Source of the DNA: JAWKZG01 sp041396125
GTDB lineage: Bacteria; Pseudomonadota; Gammaproteobacteria; Competibacterales; Competibacteraceae
Assembly: GCA_041396125.1 (NCBI GenBank)
Contig: JAWKZG010000013.1
Location: 1-64,000, forward strand
Direction: 5' to 3'
Length of the DNA: 64,000 nt
Both the position numbers and the translations under genes were made by a program. Below are positions 49,943 through 60,489 of the stretch, in pieces. Position 1 is the first letter of the stretch. Each line of letters starts with the position of its first letter. The notes under the pieces were generated by a model, which saw only the letters and a program-made list of their open reading frames with translations, was not told the DNA's origin and made no database searches.

Positions 49943-52325
49943 TTAACGCCGCCGTGTGCCCGTCTGGTTACGTACAACCAGGAACGCCATCAGCATCATC
50001 ATCAGCATTAACCCGTATTCGCTCAAGTCAGGATAGATTTTTGCCCCGACGCCAGCGTAACCCGAGACCGATGCGCTGTTGTTAGCCATATCGGGTCGTC
50101 CATAATGCTGTTGACAAAGGCGGTAGTCGTGGTAGGACCCGGTGAGAATGCTCTGGCCTGCTAAAGGTAATGCTAAGTACATCGCTATTTGCCAGCGTGC
50201 TGAGAGGTTACAGGTTATTGCGCCACTCCAGTTCCGGAGCAGCTGCCGGCAGAAGGTGTCCGCTGATATAAACGTCAACTGCGACGGTAAGGTAACGTCG
50301 GTTACGATATTGTTGGCGGTGTCCGGGCCATGATTGGTAACGGTGAGTAAGTGGATAACCTGCGAGCCCAGTGTTATCTCAGGGACATCCGAAAGCATGG
50401 TGATACCCAGATCAGCCGAGGCTGCTGCAATAGTCGTGCTGGCTGAAACCGGTGCACTATTGCTGGCATCATCTTCCACGGTACCGCCTAATACAAGCGT
50501 TCCGGTGCCGCTCAGGGAAACAATAATAGTGACTGTGGTATTGCCACTGGCTGGAATAGTGCCCAGATCACAGCTCACCGTACTGCCCGACGGAGTGCGG
50601 CTACCTTGATCAGGTGTAAAAGCTGTCGATACTCACTGGCACACCGGTGAGACGACATCCAGCATCACGTTGGTTACGTCCGCTGTGCCGTTATTGCTGA
50701 TATCGACGGTATAAGTGATTGGCTCCACCTTCTGCCGCCGGGTCGGGCGTATCGGTGACCGTGACTTGCAGATCAACGTTGCTGGCGGCCGCTATTACAT
50801 TGACGGTAGCCTCATCGGTGTTGTTGGCGACTGAGGAGTCCGGCATCGCTGGTCACGTTCACGGTATGGGTATTCGAACCGCTGGTAGTCGGGGTAACCG
50901 GGATTTGCAGGGTCGCATTGGTGCCGTCCGGCAAATTGGTCGGACCGCAGTTAACGGTATTGCCTGCTGCCACACAATTGCCGAAGATCGGATCTGTAAT
51001 AGCACCAATCGTGGCACCGGGTGAAACGGTATAGACCAGTGTTGCATTGGTTGCACTGGGTGCCGGTGTTGGTGACATTGATCTCGACGGTTGTGCTACC
51101 CCGACCTGCCCATCAGCTGGGTTGCGTTTGTAAAACTTGCACCTAAATCAGTGCTAGTACCACCTGCGGCATCAATCGTTACCGCTACCGAACCGGTATT
51201 GTCGTTGGGGTTGGTATCATTATCGGCTGTCGTGGCGATGACATTATTGCTTACGCTGGAAGGTGCGGTTGCCGTATCCGGATTGACCCGATAAGTCACT
51301 GCTACGTTGTCGCCAGCCGGTACGGTTGGCCATTGGCAGGTAATCGTACCGCCGGGATTCGTGCCGTCATGGCTGCAGCTGCCGCCACCCTGATCAATAA
51401 AGCCGACAAAAGTCACCTCATTGGGAAGCGTATCTGTGAACTGTACCGCACTCGCAGCGGCATTATTGCTGGTTTAAGTCACCGTCACGATATAGTCGTA
51501 AGGTACGTCTACGGTTGCATTTCCACCGCCCAGACTGGTGGTCACATTAACCGACAGATCGACATCATTACAATTGACCAGACCTGCATCCGAGTGCGAG
51601 ATGGTGATATCAACGGTCTGAGCCAGGCTAACCAGACCTGTTACCGTAATATCCAGGCTGATACGCAGGGCGTTGACCGCAATAGCGGACTGATCGCCGG
51701 CAACCGTCTGTTCATTCAGGATAACCAGCGCATTGGCTGAAAGATTGCTTACGCCCAAATTGATATTAATATCGGTATTCAGTAGTTCGGTATTGGGTGC
51801 CGGGGTCGCCGTTAAGCCGGCGGCAACAGACTGGCCCAGCACGTCCAGGGTTAATCCTTCAATTGACGCACCGCCGCTGGCTGTGAAGGCGCCGCAACTG
51901 CCAGTTACCTGGGCGTCTGAATCGATGGTGGTGGAGCTCAGATCAACCTGGGAGATGCCAAGCAAATTTAATAAAACGGCCAGATTCGCGGTTGCGGCAT
52001 CCGCATCAATCTGATTCAGAAAAGGTTGATGCTGAGTATGTGCTGTGATCACATCGGCGGTCACGGTTCCGCTGATGGCATCAAGACTAAGCACCTGATC
52101 GGTCTCATCGAAGGCTGCGCTATCGATTTCGTCAACCTGGGCTGCGGTGAGGTCAATTTCCAGACCGGTAAGGGGAAGGTCGGTGGTGGCCTGTACGCTT
52201 AAGCCGCTCGCGTCACCGTCCCCTTCACGGGCCTGGGCTGGTTGCCAGAGCATAGCCAGTAGTGCTAAAGATCCTAGGATTCCAAACAGGAAAGGTTGCT
52301 TCTCAAGTGATGTGATACTTCGCAT
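49943..52325 (-). CDS. Surface-type repeat protein (DUF11-like domains, IPTL-CTERM-like tail), frameshifted
   Basis: About 795 residues after joining frames. The first 283 are clean (52325-51474): a signal peptide (FLFGILGSLALLAMLWQPAQA) and a Ser/Thr/Asp-rich beta domain. Several Ig-like domains of the DUF11 type follow, seen as VTNHGPDTANNIVTDVTLPSQLTF, NNGTADVTNV-like strands and EDDASNSAPV. The end IYPDLSEYGLMLMMMLMAFL followed by RNQTGTRRR has the layout of IPTL-CTERM sorting tails (Pro, SEYG, TM helix, basic end). Such proteins are cut and exported by an exosortase/rhomboid-like partner, none of which is in view. Breaks lie near 51470, 51090, 50840, 50620 and 50150. Confidence 0.75.
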
Positions 52326-53214
52326 CGGTATGTTCCCCTAAAGAGTAAAAATTGGCAAACGATTGTCTGCCACGAACACGGAAACTTTCCTTGTTCAAAA
52401 AATATTATTTATTAGTTACTTACTGTTGTTTTGTTGTGATTATTAGCGCTGCTTTTGAAGCGCATCAATGCCAATGCTGTTTAAAAAATTTATTTTTAAT
52501 TACAGTTGGTTATCAGTAAATCAAGTTGGATTTTTATATTTGACCACCCTCTTACCCCAAAAAATCAGTGCTAAAAGGGTTTTTGTCTGATTAAATATTA
52601 CAAATTGTGTCATTTTGTTAAATTATGTTTTTCATTGTTACAAATTGTTAAATATTAGGCAACTGTTTTTATCTTGCAGAATTTTTCTGCTGGTTGATCG
52701 ATAGGAAAATCAATAAAAGCAGAATCTTTGGAAGGCGATATAGTTTGCGGAAGAACTGCTGTTTGAAAATTAACGGTATGAAATTTTAAGGATTTTTGAG
52801 AGGTATGAAATTGCCAGAACTGGCTGTGCACGGCTATACGCGGCCTGTAAGCCGGAATCTCGGGAAAAAAAAGGTCCGGTAACCACACTAGCTTTTGACC
52901 ATACTGATTGCAGGGTGGCCATATTGGTTGGCTAATTACCTCATAGCACGTTTAGCCGATGATCTCCAGCATGCGTGATTCAGTGATCAGTCGCCGCCTA
53001 TACGCTGAAGCTCTCATACGCATGACGCGCGGATTTGCGACATTTTGCTGCCTTGAACATTCCTGGATTCCCGTCTGCGCGGGAATGACGGAGTAGTATT
53101 GTAGAAAGTGATGTGAACGATGCAAGATCATGCGCTTTTGTATCAGTGCTCTTCTTGTGCCTATCTGGTAAACAATGGTGTGCGTAAGCGTCAACCGTAA
53201 AAATTTTGTCAGCG
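52326..53214. other. A+T-rich intergenic region with repeat copy 2
   Basis: About 890 bases without a supported gene. 52340-52660 is strongly A+T-rich and has near-repeats of TTACAAATTGT (about 52607, 52636). A short open frame at 52655-52888 (minus) has no protein-like features. The 135-bp dispersed repeat copy lies at 53011-53145. Promoters of the surface protein gene are expected just above 52325. Confidence 0.6.
53011..53145 (-). repeat. Dispersed repeat, copy 2 (inverted relative to copy 1)
   Basis: On the minus strand it begins TGATACAAAAGCGCATGAT and contains CATTCCCGCGCAGACGGGAA, ending in GTCATGCGTATGAGA. It matches 23468-23606 along its length with small indels. Confidence 0.8.
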
Positions 53215-56200
53215 TCAGTGGGCCCTGACGCCGCTATGTCGGGAAAACGCCTCAACCGGCATTGGTTTACCTAAATAATAACCCTGCAAATGAAAGCAAT
53301 TTCTTTCATTCAGAAACTTGACCTGTTCAGGGTTTCAACGCCTTCAGCAACGATGCTCAGACCCAGGTGCTGTGCCATTGCCAGTAATGGGTCGACAATC
53401 ACTGCGTCATTGGTGTTGGTAGAAATATCATGAATAAATTTCTGGTCAATTTTAAGTTGATCAACCGAGTTTTCAGGTAAGAGAGTGATAACCGGTGCAA
53501 AAATCATCCAATAGAAATGCCGATGCCCAAGACGTTTCCAGTGTAAGCATTTTCTGCAGGCTGTCATCAAACTCTTCGATTAAGCAGCTCTCTGTAATGC
53601 CTCCAGCATGAGTCGATAACATTCGTTGGGATTACGCGCAATAATTTCATGAATATTACGCTCCAGATGCGGGGTCCAGGTTGGCGCGGACGATATTGAA
53701 ACATAGATAATCAAGCTCTGGCCAGGCGCTGAGTTGCTTAAAGGCTTCTTGCAGAACCCACTGACCGATAGGAACGATCAGTCCGGTTTCTTCAGCGAGG
53801 GTAATAAACTCGGCAGGTAAAATAATACTTCTCCGGATGCTGCCAACGGAGCAGAACTTCAGCACTGACCAGGCGCTGGTGATCTTTATTGTCATATTGT
53901 GGCTGGTAATGCAGGAGAAACTGTTGTTCATCAAGCGCCTGTTTTAAGCCTTTTTCCATTTCCAGTCATTTATCTGCGCGCCGTTGCATATCCGTATGAT
54001 AAAAGCAGATGCTGTTGCGCCCACTGGATTTGCTGGTATACATAGCGGTGTCCGCCTGTTGCAGCAGCGCTTCCGGAGGTATCCATTCTGCGGGAAAATA
54101 GCAATGCCAATGCTGCAACTTACATGATGCTCATACTGATCAAGCAAATACGCTTCATTGATGGATGACTGAATACGTTGTGCAACGCGCATAGCGAATT
54201 CCGGCATTTTTTCTGCTGTAGTATCAGAATTTTTGATGCCGCTCAGCATAACAACAAATTCATCCCCGCCCAGACGAGCCGCCATGTCTTCCGGCCGGCA
54301 ACAGGCCTGCAGGCGTTCAGCGACCTGAATCAACAGCTTGTCGCCAATACGATGGCCTAATGAATCATTCAGGGTTTTAAAGTTATCCAGATCCAGAAAA
54401 AGAATAACGCTGCTGGTGTGTTTTTCCCGGGCTTCCAGAATCTCCTGTTGCAGACGATCCAGTAACAAGCGCCGGTTTGGTAAGCCCGTCAGTGCATCAT
54501 AAAGAGCCAGCTGAACGATCTGATCCTCGGTATTTTTCTTTTCTATGGCCAGACTGGTCAGTTTGGCAAAATCTTCAATGAGTTCCCTGGTATGCTCATC
54601 CGGACTTTTCGGGCTTACATAGTAAATAGCGAATGTTCCGATGACTTCCCCGTTTGATGCGCGTATAGGATCTGACCAGCAGGAGGAAATCGCCATCGCC
54701 CGGGCGAGATCACGATAATCCGCCCAATTGGGGTGGGTATGCACATCCTCAATAATGACCCGCTCTCCACTGGCTGCTGCCGAGCCACACGATCCAATTC
54801 CCGAGCCAACCGGAATCGGCATGGCAGCCTGATAGGCGGTCGGTAGATTGGGAGCTGCTCCCAGCAGCAGTTGTTGTTTCTGAGGGTCCAGTAGCAGAAT
54901 GGAGCAGAGCATGTCCGGGCGATTGCTTTCTGCTGTGGTGATGATTAATTCAAAATTTTTTTCAAGCGGTTGCGATTCAATAATCGCCTGTAATATTTTA
55001 TTGTGCGCTTCCCGTTCCTTGAAAAGAAGTTTTCGTTCGGCAACTTCCCGTTCCAGTTCCAGAGTGCGAATTTTAACCAGATCTTCTGTTTTTAATGTGC
55101 GCCCGGATAACATCAATAAACCCATACCGGTCAGGCCGGTAATCGAGAACCCAGCCAGCATGAGCCACCATACATTCCAGGAAATCTGCTGGTGGAAAAA
55201 ATCATTTGCAGGGAAATAGTTTAGTTCCCAGGTTCTATTGAGGATAGGGATCTGCTTGCTAAGCTGAAGATCGAGCGGAATAGCAGTATGGGGTTTATGG
55301 GCAGGTATATTGCTATAAATAAGCGCTGCTTCATCATGTATATCCAGTTGTACCTGGATGTCCTTGAGTTTAGCAAGGCCCATTGCTATCTGATCACTGA
55401 CATGAAAAACCCCGGCAACGACCCCTTTGATCTGTTCCCGCCTTTCTTCAACGGTAGCAGGCAGGATGGCATGCTGATAAACCGGCGTATAAATGACCGC
55501 GCTGATATTAGATGTTAAATCCTGAATCAATCGTATCGGGCCGGTTACGATACTGCGTCCTGTATCGCGTGCTTCTTGAATGGCCTCAAAAGCGGCAGGG
55601 TTGGTGCTGACATCGTAACCCAGCGCTCTTTCATTACCTTCATACGGTTGCAGATAGTACACCGGGTAGTAATCGGGGCGTGCCTGTACAGGCACCATTG
55701 CGCCGTTGGCATCGGGTTCATAAATCACAATTGGGCCATGCTGGAAGCTTACCAATGAATCCCGCTCGGTGTATCTAACACGGGGATCCATTCCAGAGCT
55801 TGTATCCCGCTGTGTTCCTTTAGCAGCGGTTGGGTAATATTCAGAAATTCCTCTTCACTAATGTTTGGGAAGCTATTAAAAATATTCTTAAGTGTTGAAT
55901 TTATAGATATAAATCTGTTTATTGTGTCAACGACAGCAGTATGGATGAGGGTGGTCTGCTGTTCGAAAATGGCAGCAATGCGATGTCGTTCCTGGCTATT
56001 GCCATAAATGAACAGACCATAGAAGACTGAACACAAACCCAGCGGGAGGGCCACGGTTGTGAAGCGTTTACGCCATGATGCCCGGGGGCGCGATCATAAC
56101 AAGCAGAAGCGGCGTGAACACTAGTACCCCGATGCTATCTCCGATCCACCAGGTCGCCCAGACCAGCAACCATTCGTGGCTGGAAATCGCATTGACCAAG

Positions 56201-56636
56201 AGCAGTGATGCTGTGCCCGTTGTCGCTGCCAGGGTACAGCTGACAGGCCCGCCCAATACAAGAAACCAGAATATCCGGCTATCTTCGAGCAAGGGATCGT
56301 TAGCGGGGATTTTACGCCTGACCAAGTGTGCGCCCAGTGCTGCCTGGGCATAAGCTGCCAGACTGACTACGCTGCCGATGATGATCGATTCCAGCAGATT
56401 TTGCGTGCTGGAATTGTCAAAGGCGTAGAACTGTGCGAGCCCTGCGCCAAGCAGAAGCCCCGGTGCAACCTTCCTGCCATACAGATAGCATCCTGCCAAA
56501 GCGACACCGGCTGCGGCCCATACGGGACTGGCACTGGTGGGGGAATCGCTAATAGAAGCCCGACGTATGCGCACAGAAAATAGGCCAGTGTAAAAACCAG
56601 GTTTCTGGCAAAATACGATGAAAAATAGTGAACCAT
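53215..56636 (-). CDS. MASE1-CHASE-GAF-GGDEF-EAL cyclic-di-GMP enzyme, frameshifted
   Basis: About 1140 residues in all. In order: an N-terminal MASE1-type membrane domain (FARNLVFTLAYFLCAYVGLLL, then VWAAAGVALAGCYLYG), a second TM and CHASE sensor (about 55080-56060, LEWIPV then RVRYTERDSLV), GAF (FELIITTAESNRPDM), GGDEF with intact RLGGDEFVVML (active cyclase site) and EAL with EVLLRW and VAEGVETL. It would make and/or break cyclic di-GMP in response to periplasmic and cytoplasmic signals. The middle 615 residues (53944-55791) are clean. Breaks near 56540, 56060, 55775, 53945, 53830, 53690, 53570 and 53330 disturb the ends, so EAL activity is uncertain. The stop is TGA at 53215-53217 after a typical EAL C-terminus (GYYLGKPMP). 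Confidence 0.8.
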
Positions 56637-56979
56637 GCTTTTAAATGTTGACGTATACGTTTTGTTGTCGTAGCAACGTGTGACTGAGACACAAAATTCA
56701 CGTCTCTGTGCTTAGCCCACTTATCTGCTGAGTCGAGCTAACAAATCTTAAATGAACAAAGGCTTTGGATCGCCCAAAGGCCGCTGGCCAACCTTAGGGC
56801 CTGGCTTATTGCGCGTATGGCGAGCTGTTCCCTGCTGATCATTAATGCCAATGAGCCAGTTCCAATATATCCATAACGATAAAGTAGTGCAGGTATTGCG
56901 CCAAATAGTACCAGCGAGGCGATAGCCGTCGCCCGCCTGCTTGATGATCTTTTACCACTAACCGGAGAATATTCACAAG
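56637..56979. other. Intergenic region before hupE
   Basis: 343 bases between divergent genes, with no supported gene. It should hold both promoters. I see no operator I can name. Confidence 0.6.
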
Positions 56980-57615
56980 ATGAACCGAAAATTACTCTCT
57001 ATTACTGCATTGATTGGGGCGTCCCCGCTGGCATGGGCACATCATCCGCTGGGCGGTGCACCGATGGAAACGTTTCTGCACGGTTTGCTTTCCGGTATTG
57101 GCCATCCCATTCTGGGGTTTGACCATTTCTTTTTTCTGATAGCGGTAGGGATAGCTGTCGTTTTTACACGCAATTCATTAATTTTAAGTATGTTTTTTAT
57201 TGTCTCTGTGCTGGCAGGCGTTGCCTTGATGCTGGCCGGTATCACACTGCCCCAGGCCGAGCTGGTGATCGCTGCTTCGCTGTTGATCGTCGGGGGAATT
57301 GTCGTGGCCGGCAAAGCCCTGAGCCTGCCGATAGCTGTGGCGCTTTTTACCGGGCTTGGGATTTTTCATGGCTGGGCTTTTGGCGAAAGTATTATTGGCC
57401 AGGAAAGTCTTAACCCTACTGTGGTTAGCGGCTATTTAGCCGGCCTGGCGATGATTCAATGGATGATCGTGAGTATAACCGGTGTCCTGGTGTCAAAAAT
57501 TTGGCATGTCGCTGTGGCAACTGACCTGCGACCGCGTTTGGCGGGGGCGATGGTTTCCGGCGTCGGGCTGGCGTTATTGCTGGAGCATCTTGAGGCACTG
57601 CTGTTCGTCGTATAG
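56980..57615 (+). CDS. hupE: HupE/UreJ-family membrane protein (likely nickel/cobalt uptake)
   Basis: A 211-residue membrane protein with a signal-like start (LLSITALIGASPLAWAHH) and about six TM segments. The family signature HPILGFDHFFFLIAVGIA, with the metal-binding His and Asp, and GLGIFHGWAFGE with a second His are intact. HupE/UreJ proteins carry Ni or Co, mostly for hydrogenase or urease. No such enzyme is in view, but the LarA-like racemase at 22153-23441 would also need nickel. Confidence 0.88.
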   Translation: MNRKLLSITALIGASPLAWAHHPLGGAPMETFLHGLLSGIGHPILGFDHFFFLIAVGIAVVFTRNSLILSMFFIVSVLAGVALMLAGITLPQAELVIAASLLIVGGIVVAGKALSLPIAVALFTGLGIFHGWAFGESIIGQESLNPTVVSGYLAGLAMIQWMIVSITGVLVSKIWHVAVATDLRPRLAGAMVSGVGLALLLEHLEALLFVV

Positions 57616-57643
57616 CGGGCCGTTTCCCAGGTTCGCATTGCAA

Positions 57644-57672
57644 CTGGATTTCCGCCTGTGCGGGAATGACGG
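57644..57672 (-). repeat. Dispersed repeat core, partial copy 3
   Basis: CTGGATTTCCGCCTGTGCGG then GAATGACGG, inverse orientation of the core CATTCCCGC...GGGAATCCAG. It sits between hupE and the AroE-like gene. Confidence 0.65.
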
Positions 57673-57702
57673 GCTTATTATATGAGCAGTGGCAAGCTGC
57701 GA

Positions 57703-58533
57703 TCACTCAGGTGCGCAGCTGCCGGTCAGGGTAAAAAAATCGGCCAGTGCCTGCACTTGCCCCTGTAGCATCTCCAGCCCTGCAACAATCGTACAATTAT
57801 GCTGCTGCCGGGCTTCGAGCAGCAGACGTGTGTGCGGTGGCTGCATGATAGCATCGCAGACGATGGCGTCAGGGCTTAAGCGGGCGCTGTCAAGCGGGCA
57901 ATCATCGCTGGCCATGCCGCAGGGCGAGGCATTGACAACCAGTTCAAAGCCCGCTGGGTCGGCCGGGCCGCTGACACAGCCAGGAAACCGTGCAGCAAGT
58001 TGCCGGGCACGCGCGCTATCGATGTCTGCGATAGTGATTGGGCCCACCCCGCCAAGCGTACGTAACGCTGCGACGATAGCCGCTCCAGCACCCCCGGCAC
58101 CGACCACCAGCGTCTTGCGATCGGTGATGGACACTTGCCTTTGCGCCAGGGCTTTAAGCAAACCAACCCCATCGAACATATCGGCCCGCCATCGGCCATC
58201 ACCCAGAGGTACCAGGGCATTGGCGGCACCGCAGGCTGCTGCGAGCGGTCCGATATCATCAGCCAGGGCGCAGGCCGCCGGTTTGTGGGGGATGGTGACT
58301 ACCAGGCCGGCGAAATTGACGATGGCGTGCAGACTGTCAATAACCCGCCGTAAATCAGGCGGACGGACATGCAATGGCACCAATACCGCGTCAATATTTT
58401 CACGCTGAAAGTAATCCGCAAAGACCTGTGGTGATTTATCCTGGCTGATGGGATCGCCAATAATTGCGAGTACCCGGGTTGCACTCTCTGCAGTTGCTAT
58501 AATTGGTTTATGTGATTTGGACACGCTGCTCAT
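57703..58533 (-). CDS. Shikimate-dehydrogenase-like oxidoreductase (AroE family)
   Basis: A 276-residue protein. The N-terminal substrate domain shows IGDPISQDKSPQVF (the S-x-S-like shikimate loop reads SQDKSP) and VTIPHK with the catalytic Lys; FDGVGLL holds the paired Asp. The C-terminal NAD(P) domain starts VVGAGGAGAAIVAALR. Substitution of the usual S-x-S and the plasmid setting suggest a catabolic homologue (quinate/shikimate or amino-shikimate type) rather than the aromatic pathway. It overlaps the upstream recombinase gene by ATGA, an unusual pairing. Confidence 0.88.
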   Translation of the reverse strand: MSSVSKSHKPIIATAESATRVLAIIGDPISQDKSPQVFADYFQRENIDAVLVPLHVRPPDLRRVIDSLHAIVNFAGLVVTIPHKPAACALADDIGPLAAACGAANALVPLGDGRWRADMFDGVGLLKALAQRQVSITDRKTLVVGAGGAGAAIVAALRTLGGVGPITIADIDSARARQLAARFPGCVSGPADPAGFELVVNASPCGMASDDCPLDSARLSPDAIVCDAIMQPPHTRLLLEARQQHNCTIVAGLEMLQGQVQALADFFTLTGSCAPE

Positions 58534-59546
58534 AGCACCCCGTCCAGCGCATTGTCAGCAAACAGGCGGCCATCTCGAATATAGCGATTCAGCATGACGT
58601 CCGTTTTATGGCCGGACTGCTTGCGAATCTGCCAGCTCGGCTTGCCGGCCAGTGCTGCCGCAGTGCAAAACCCTGCTCGCAGGGAATGACCGGCGTAGAG
58701 AGCTGGATCAAGCCCGGCTTTCAGGCAGCGTTCCTTGATCAGCAAGGCAACAGCACGCCCGGTGAGCGCTTTTGGGGCTACGTGACCATGCTTATTGACG
58801 GCTCGAAACAGCGGCGCTGCAGGATCACTTGCCGGCGTGACGGGGGCCAGTATTTCCAGCCAGTCCTGCACCGCCTGCACCGGGCACAGGCTGCTGTTGC
58901 GCGCATAGGGGATACCGACCTGACGGCCCCGACCCTCCTGATCAGTTTTGGAACGACGTAAGCGCAGCGTAAGTCCGGCCTCGGAGAAAACCAGATCGCC
59001 TAACTGCAGGCCCACCAGTTCAGAACGGCGTAATGCACCGGCAAAGCCGAGCAGTAATAACGCCCGATCGCGCCGGCTGCGGGTTGAGTTGTCCAGGTCA
59101 CGCAGCATCATGGCCAGGTCATCGCGCAAGGCCGGTGCCACCTGACGCTGTGGCCGGCCGTGCTGGCGACGAATACCATTAAACGTGGTCTTGACGAGTT
59201 CTGTTTTGGTCGGATCGGGTAAGTCCTGCGCCGTGTGCGCCCGTCCGATGCTGACCAGCCAGCGTTGCAGGGTCGCCATAGCGTGGGTGGCGGCATGCGC
59301 CGCAAGATAAGCCGCCACCGATTGCGCTGACGCCGGCAATTCGCCACCCCAGCGCAGGAAGCGCTTTAAATCCGTTCGGTATTCTTGCCGGGTTCGATCC
59401 GCCAGGGCTGCTTCGAGATAGGCATTAATAGCGGGTGTTAGCGGTTTATTGTCTATGCGGTCAGGTTGGGCCAGCTCGCGCAAGGCCCGGGTATTGGTTT
59501 GCAGTTGTTCTTCAGAGGGTGGGGGATTGTTATTGTTAACAGTCAT
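58530..59546 (-). CDS. Tyrosine recombinase/integrase
   Basis: A 338-residue intact enzyme. The SAM-like N-domain (LEAALADRTRQEYRTDLKRFLRW) precedes the catalytic domain: Arg in GFAGALRRSELVGL, Lys in RRSKTDQEGRG, HSLRAGFCTAAALAG (His-x-x-Arg), KQSGHKTDVM and the nucleophile Tyr in MLNRYIRDG. Such enzymes resolve plasmid multimers or move cassettes. It lies upstream of, and overlaps, the AroE-like gene. The fragment at the window start is a different family member, judging by its motifs. Confidence 0.93.
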   Translation of the reverse strand: MTVNNNNPPPSEEQLQTNTRALRELAQPDRIDNKPLTPAINAYLEAALADRTRQEYRTDLKRFLRWGGELPASAQSVAAYLAAHAATHAMATLQRWLVSIGRAHTAQDLPDPTKTELVKTTFNGIRRQHGRPQRQVAPALRDDLAMMLRDLDNSTRSRRDRALLLLGFAGALRRSELVGLQLGDLVFSEAGLTLRLRRSKTDQEGRGRQVGIPYARNSSLCPVQAVQDWLEILAPVTPASDPAAPLFRAVNKHGHVAPKALTGRAVALLIKERCLKAGLDPALYAGHSLRAGFCTAAALAGKPSWQIRKQSGHKTDVMLNRYIRDGRLFADNALDGVL

Positions 59547-59660
59547 TTATGGCAAACCTCGCAATCAAAATTAGCGCCTGCAATAGCATAACTTTAACAC
59601 ACCCCAAATTAGCCTGGTGCTATGCTGGCTGGTGTCTGTATCCAGAATCAGGAGGCAATC

Positions 59661-60026
59661 ATGAGAAAAGCAGTTTTTACATCTGCGGTGCTGGCGTTAA
59701 TGCTTGGCCCCAATGTGCAGGCCCAACAGGAAGAATCCGAAAATACGGCACCCCCGGTGCTGGAATGGACGTGTAATGATGTCATGGGGCATTATGCGGA
59801 TGCCCGTGCAGAGGACGGGGTAAGTGCCGAGGAGTTAGAGCAGGCCCGCGTTTTCGCGATGGAAATCACGCTCTGGATCAATGGCTATCTTACCGGTAAG
59901 CATGGCCTTGATCTGGAACAAAAACCGTTCGGGGCGGATGGTTTACAACGCACTATCGAGCTGGTGGCCGAAACCTGCGAAGCTGCACCAGACGCCCGTT
60001 TTCTCGATGTGCTGAAAAAACTTTAA
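59661..60026 (+). CDS. HdeA/HdeB-like small periplasmic protein
   Basis: A 121-residue protein with signal peptide (KAVFTSAVLALMLGPNVQA). AGGAGG precedes ATG 59661. The mature part has two Cys, in LEWTCNDV and AETCEAAPDARF, and a helical core YADARAEDGVSAEEL-type segment followed by ITLWINGYLTGKHG. This resembles HdeA/B acid-stress chaperones, which hold one disulfide, and related plasmid-borne proteins. Function in acid stress is not proven. It is followed by the Tat protein gene 17 bases on. Confidence 0.65.
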   Translation: MRKAVFTSAVLALMLGPNVQAQQEESENTAPPVLEWTCNDVMGHYADARAEDGVSAEELEQARVFAMEITLWINGYLTGKHGLDLEQKPFGADGLQRTIELVAETCEAAPDARFLDVLKKL

Positions 60027-60043
60027 GACGATAGGAGAAGACG

Positions 60044-60334
60044 GTGAAACGAAGACAGTTTACCCAGTTTGCTATCGCGCTCCTGACGGGCGGTTCGGCA
60101 GCACTGCACAGCGTGCCGGCTGATGCACGCAAGTACGACGAGCGGCATGAAAACCGCTCGCGCCAGCGCGATAGCTGGATCAAAAGCCTGGACGGGGAGC
60201 GCCATAGTCACCATGACCGGCATGATCGGCATGATCGGCATGACGATGAATGGAGAAAGCGCCAGAAATATCGTAAATCGCAGCGCAATCGCTGGCAACG
60301 CTCAAGCGGAAGTGATTGTTCAGCCTGCTGGTAG
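60044..60334 (+). CDS. Small Tat-exported His/Asp/Arg-rich protein
   Basis: A 96-residue protein from GTG 60044 with AGGAG 6-10 bases upstream. The N-terminus KRRQFTQFAIALLTGGSAAL is a Tat-type signal, with cleavage likely near PADA. The mature 65 residues are very basic and hold a HHDRHDRHDRHDDEW tandem run made by repeats of CATGATCGG-like units. It may bind metal ions or an acidic surface. No family is recognised. It is co-directional with and close to the HdeA-like gene. Confidence 0.6.
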   Translation: MKRRQFTQFAIALLTGGSAALHSVPADARKYDERHENRSRQRDSWIKSLDGERHSHHDRHDRHDRHDDEWRKRQKYRKSQRNRWQRSSGSDCSACW

Positions 60335-60381
60335 TGCGCCAGGAACGGCTGGCGCTCAGGCCCTGAGCGGATAATTGCTCA

Positions 60382-60412
60382 GTCCGTCATTCCCGCGCAG
60401 GCGGGAATCCAG
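60382..60412 (+). repeat. Dispersed repeat core, partial copy 4
   Basis: GTCCGTCATTCCCGCGCAGG with CGGGAATCCAG, the same core as in copies 1 and 2, in opposite orientation to 57644-57672. Confidence 0.75.
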
Positions 60413-60489
60413 TTCGACATTCCCGGATGCTGTTGTACTTTATCCGGGCTACTTTTGTCACCTGTCCTGCGCCGGAATTTCCATATGAA

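Noticed and set aside
50334..52014. Plus-strand frames opposite the surface protein gene
   Set aside because: The signal peptide, Ig-like domain motifs and sorting tail all read on the minus strand; the plus frames are Val/Thr/Ser-rich shadows.
52655..52888. 77-codon minus-strand open frame in the A+T-rich gap
   Set aside because: No ribosome site, no domain-like pattern and isolated in a non-coding stretch.
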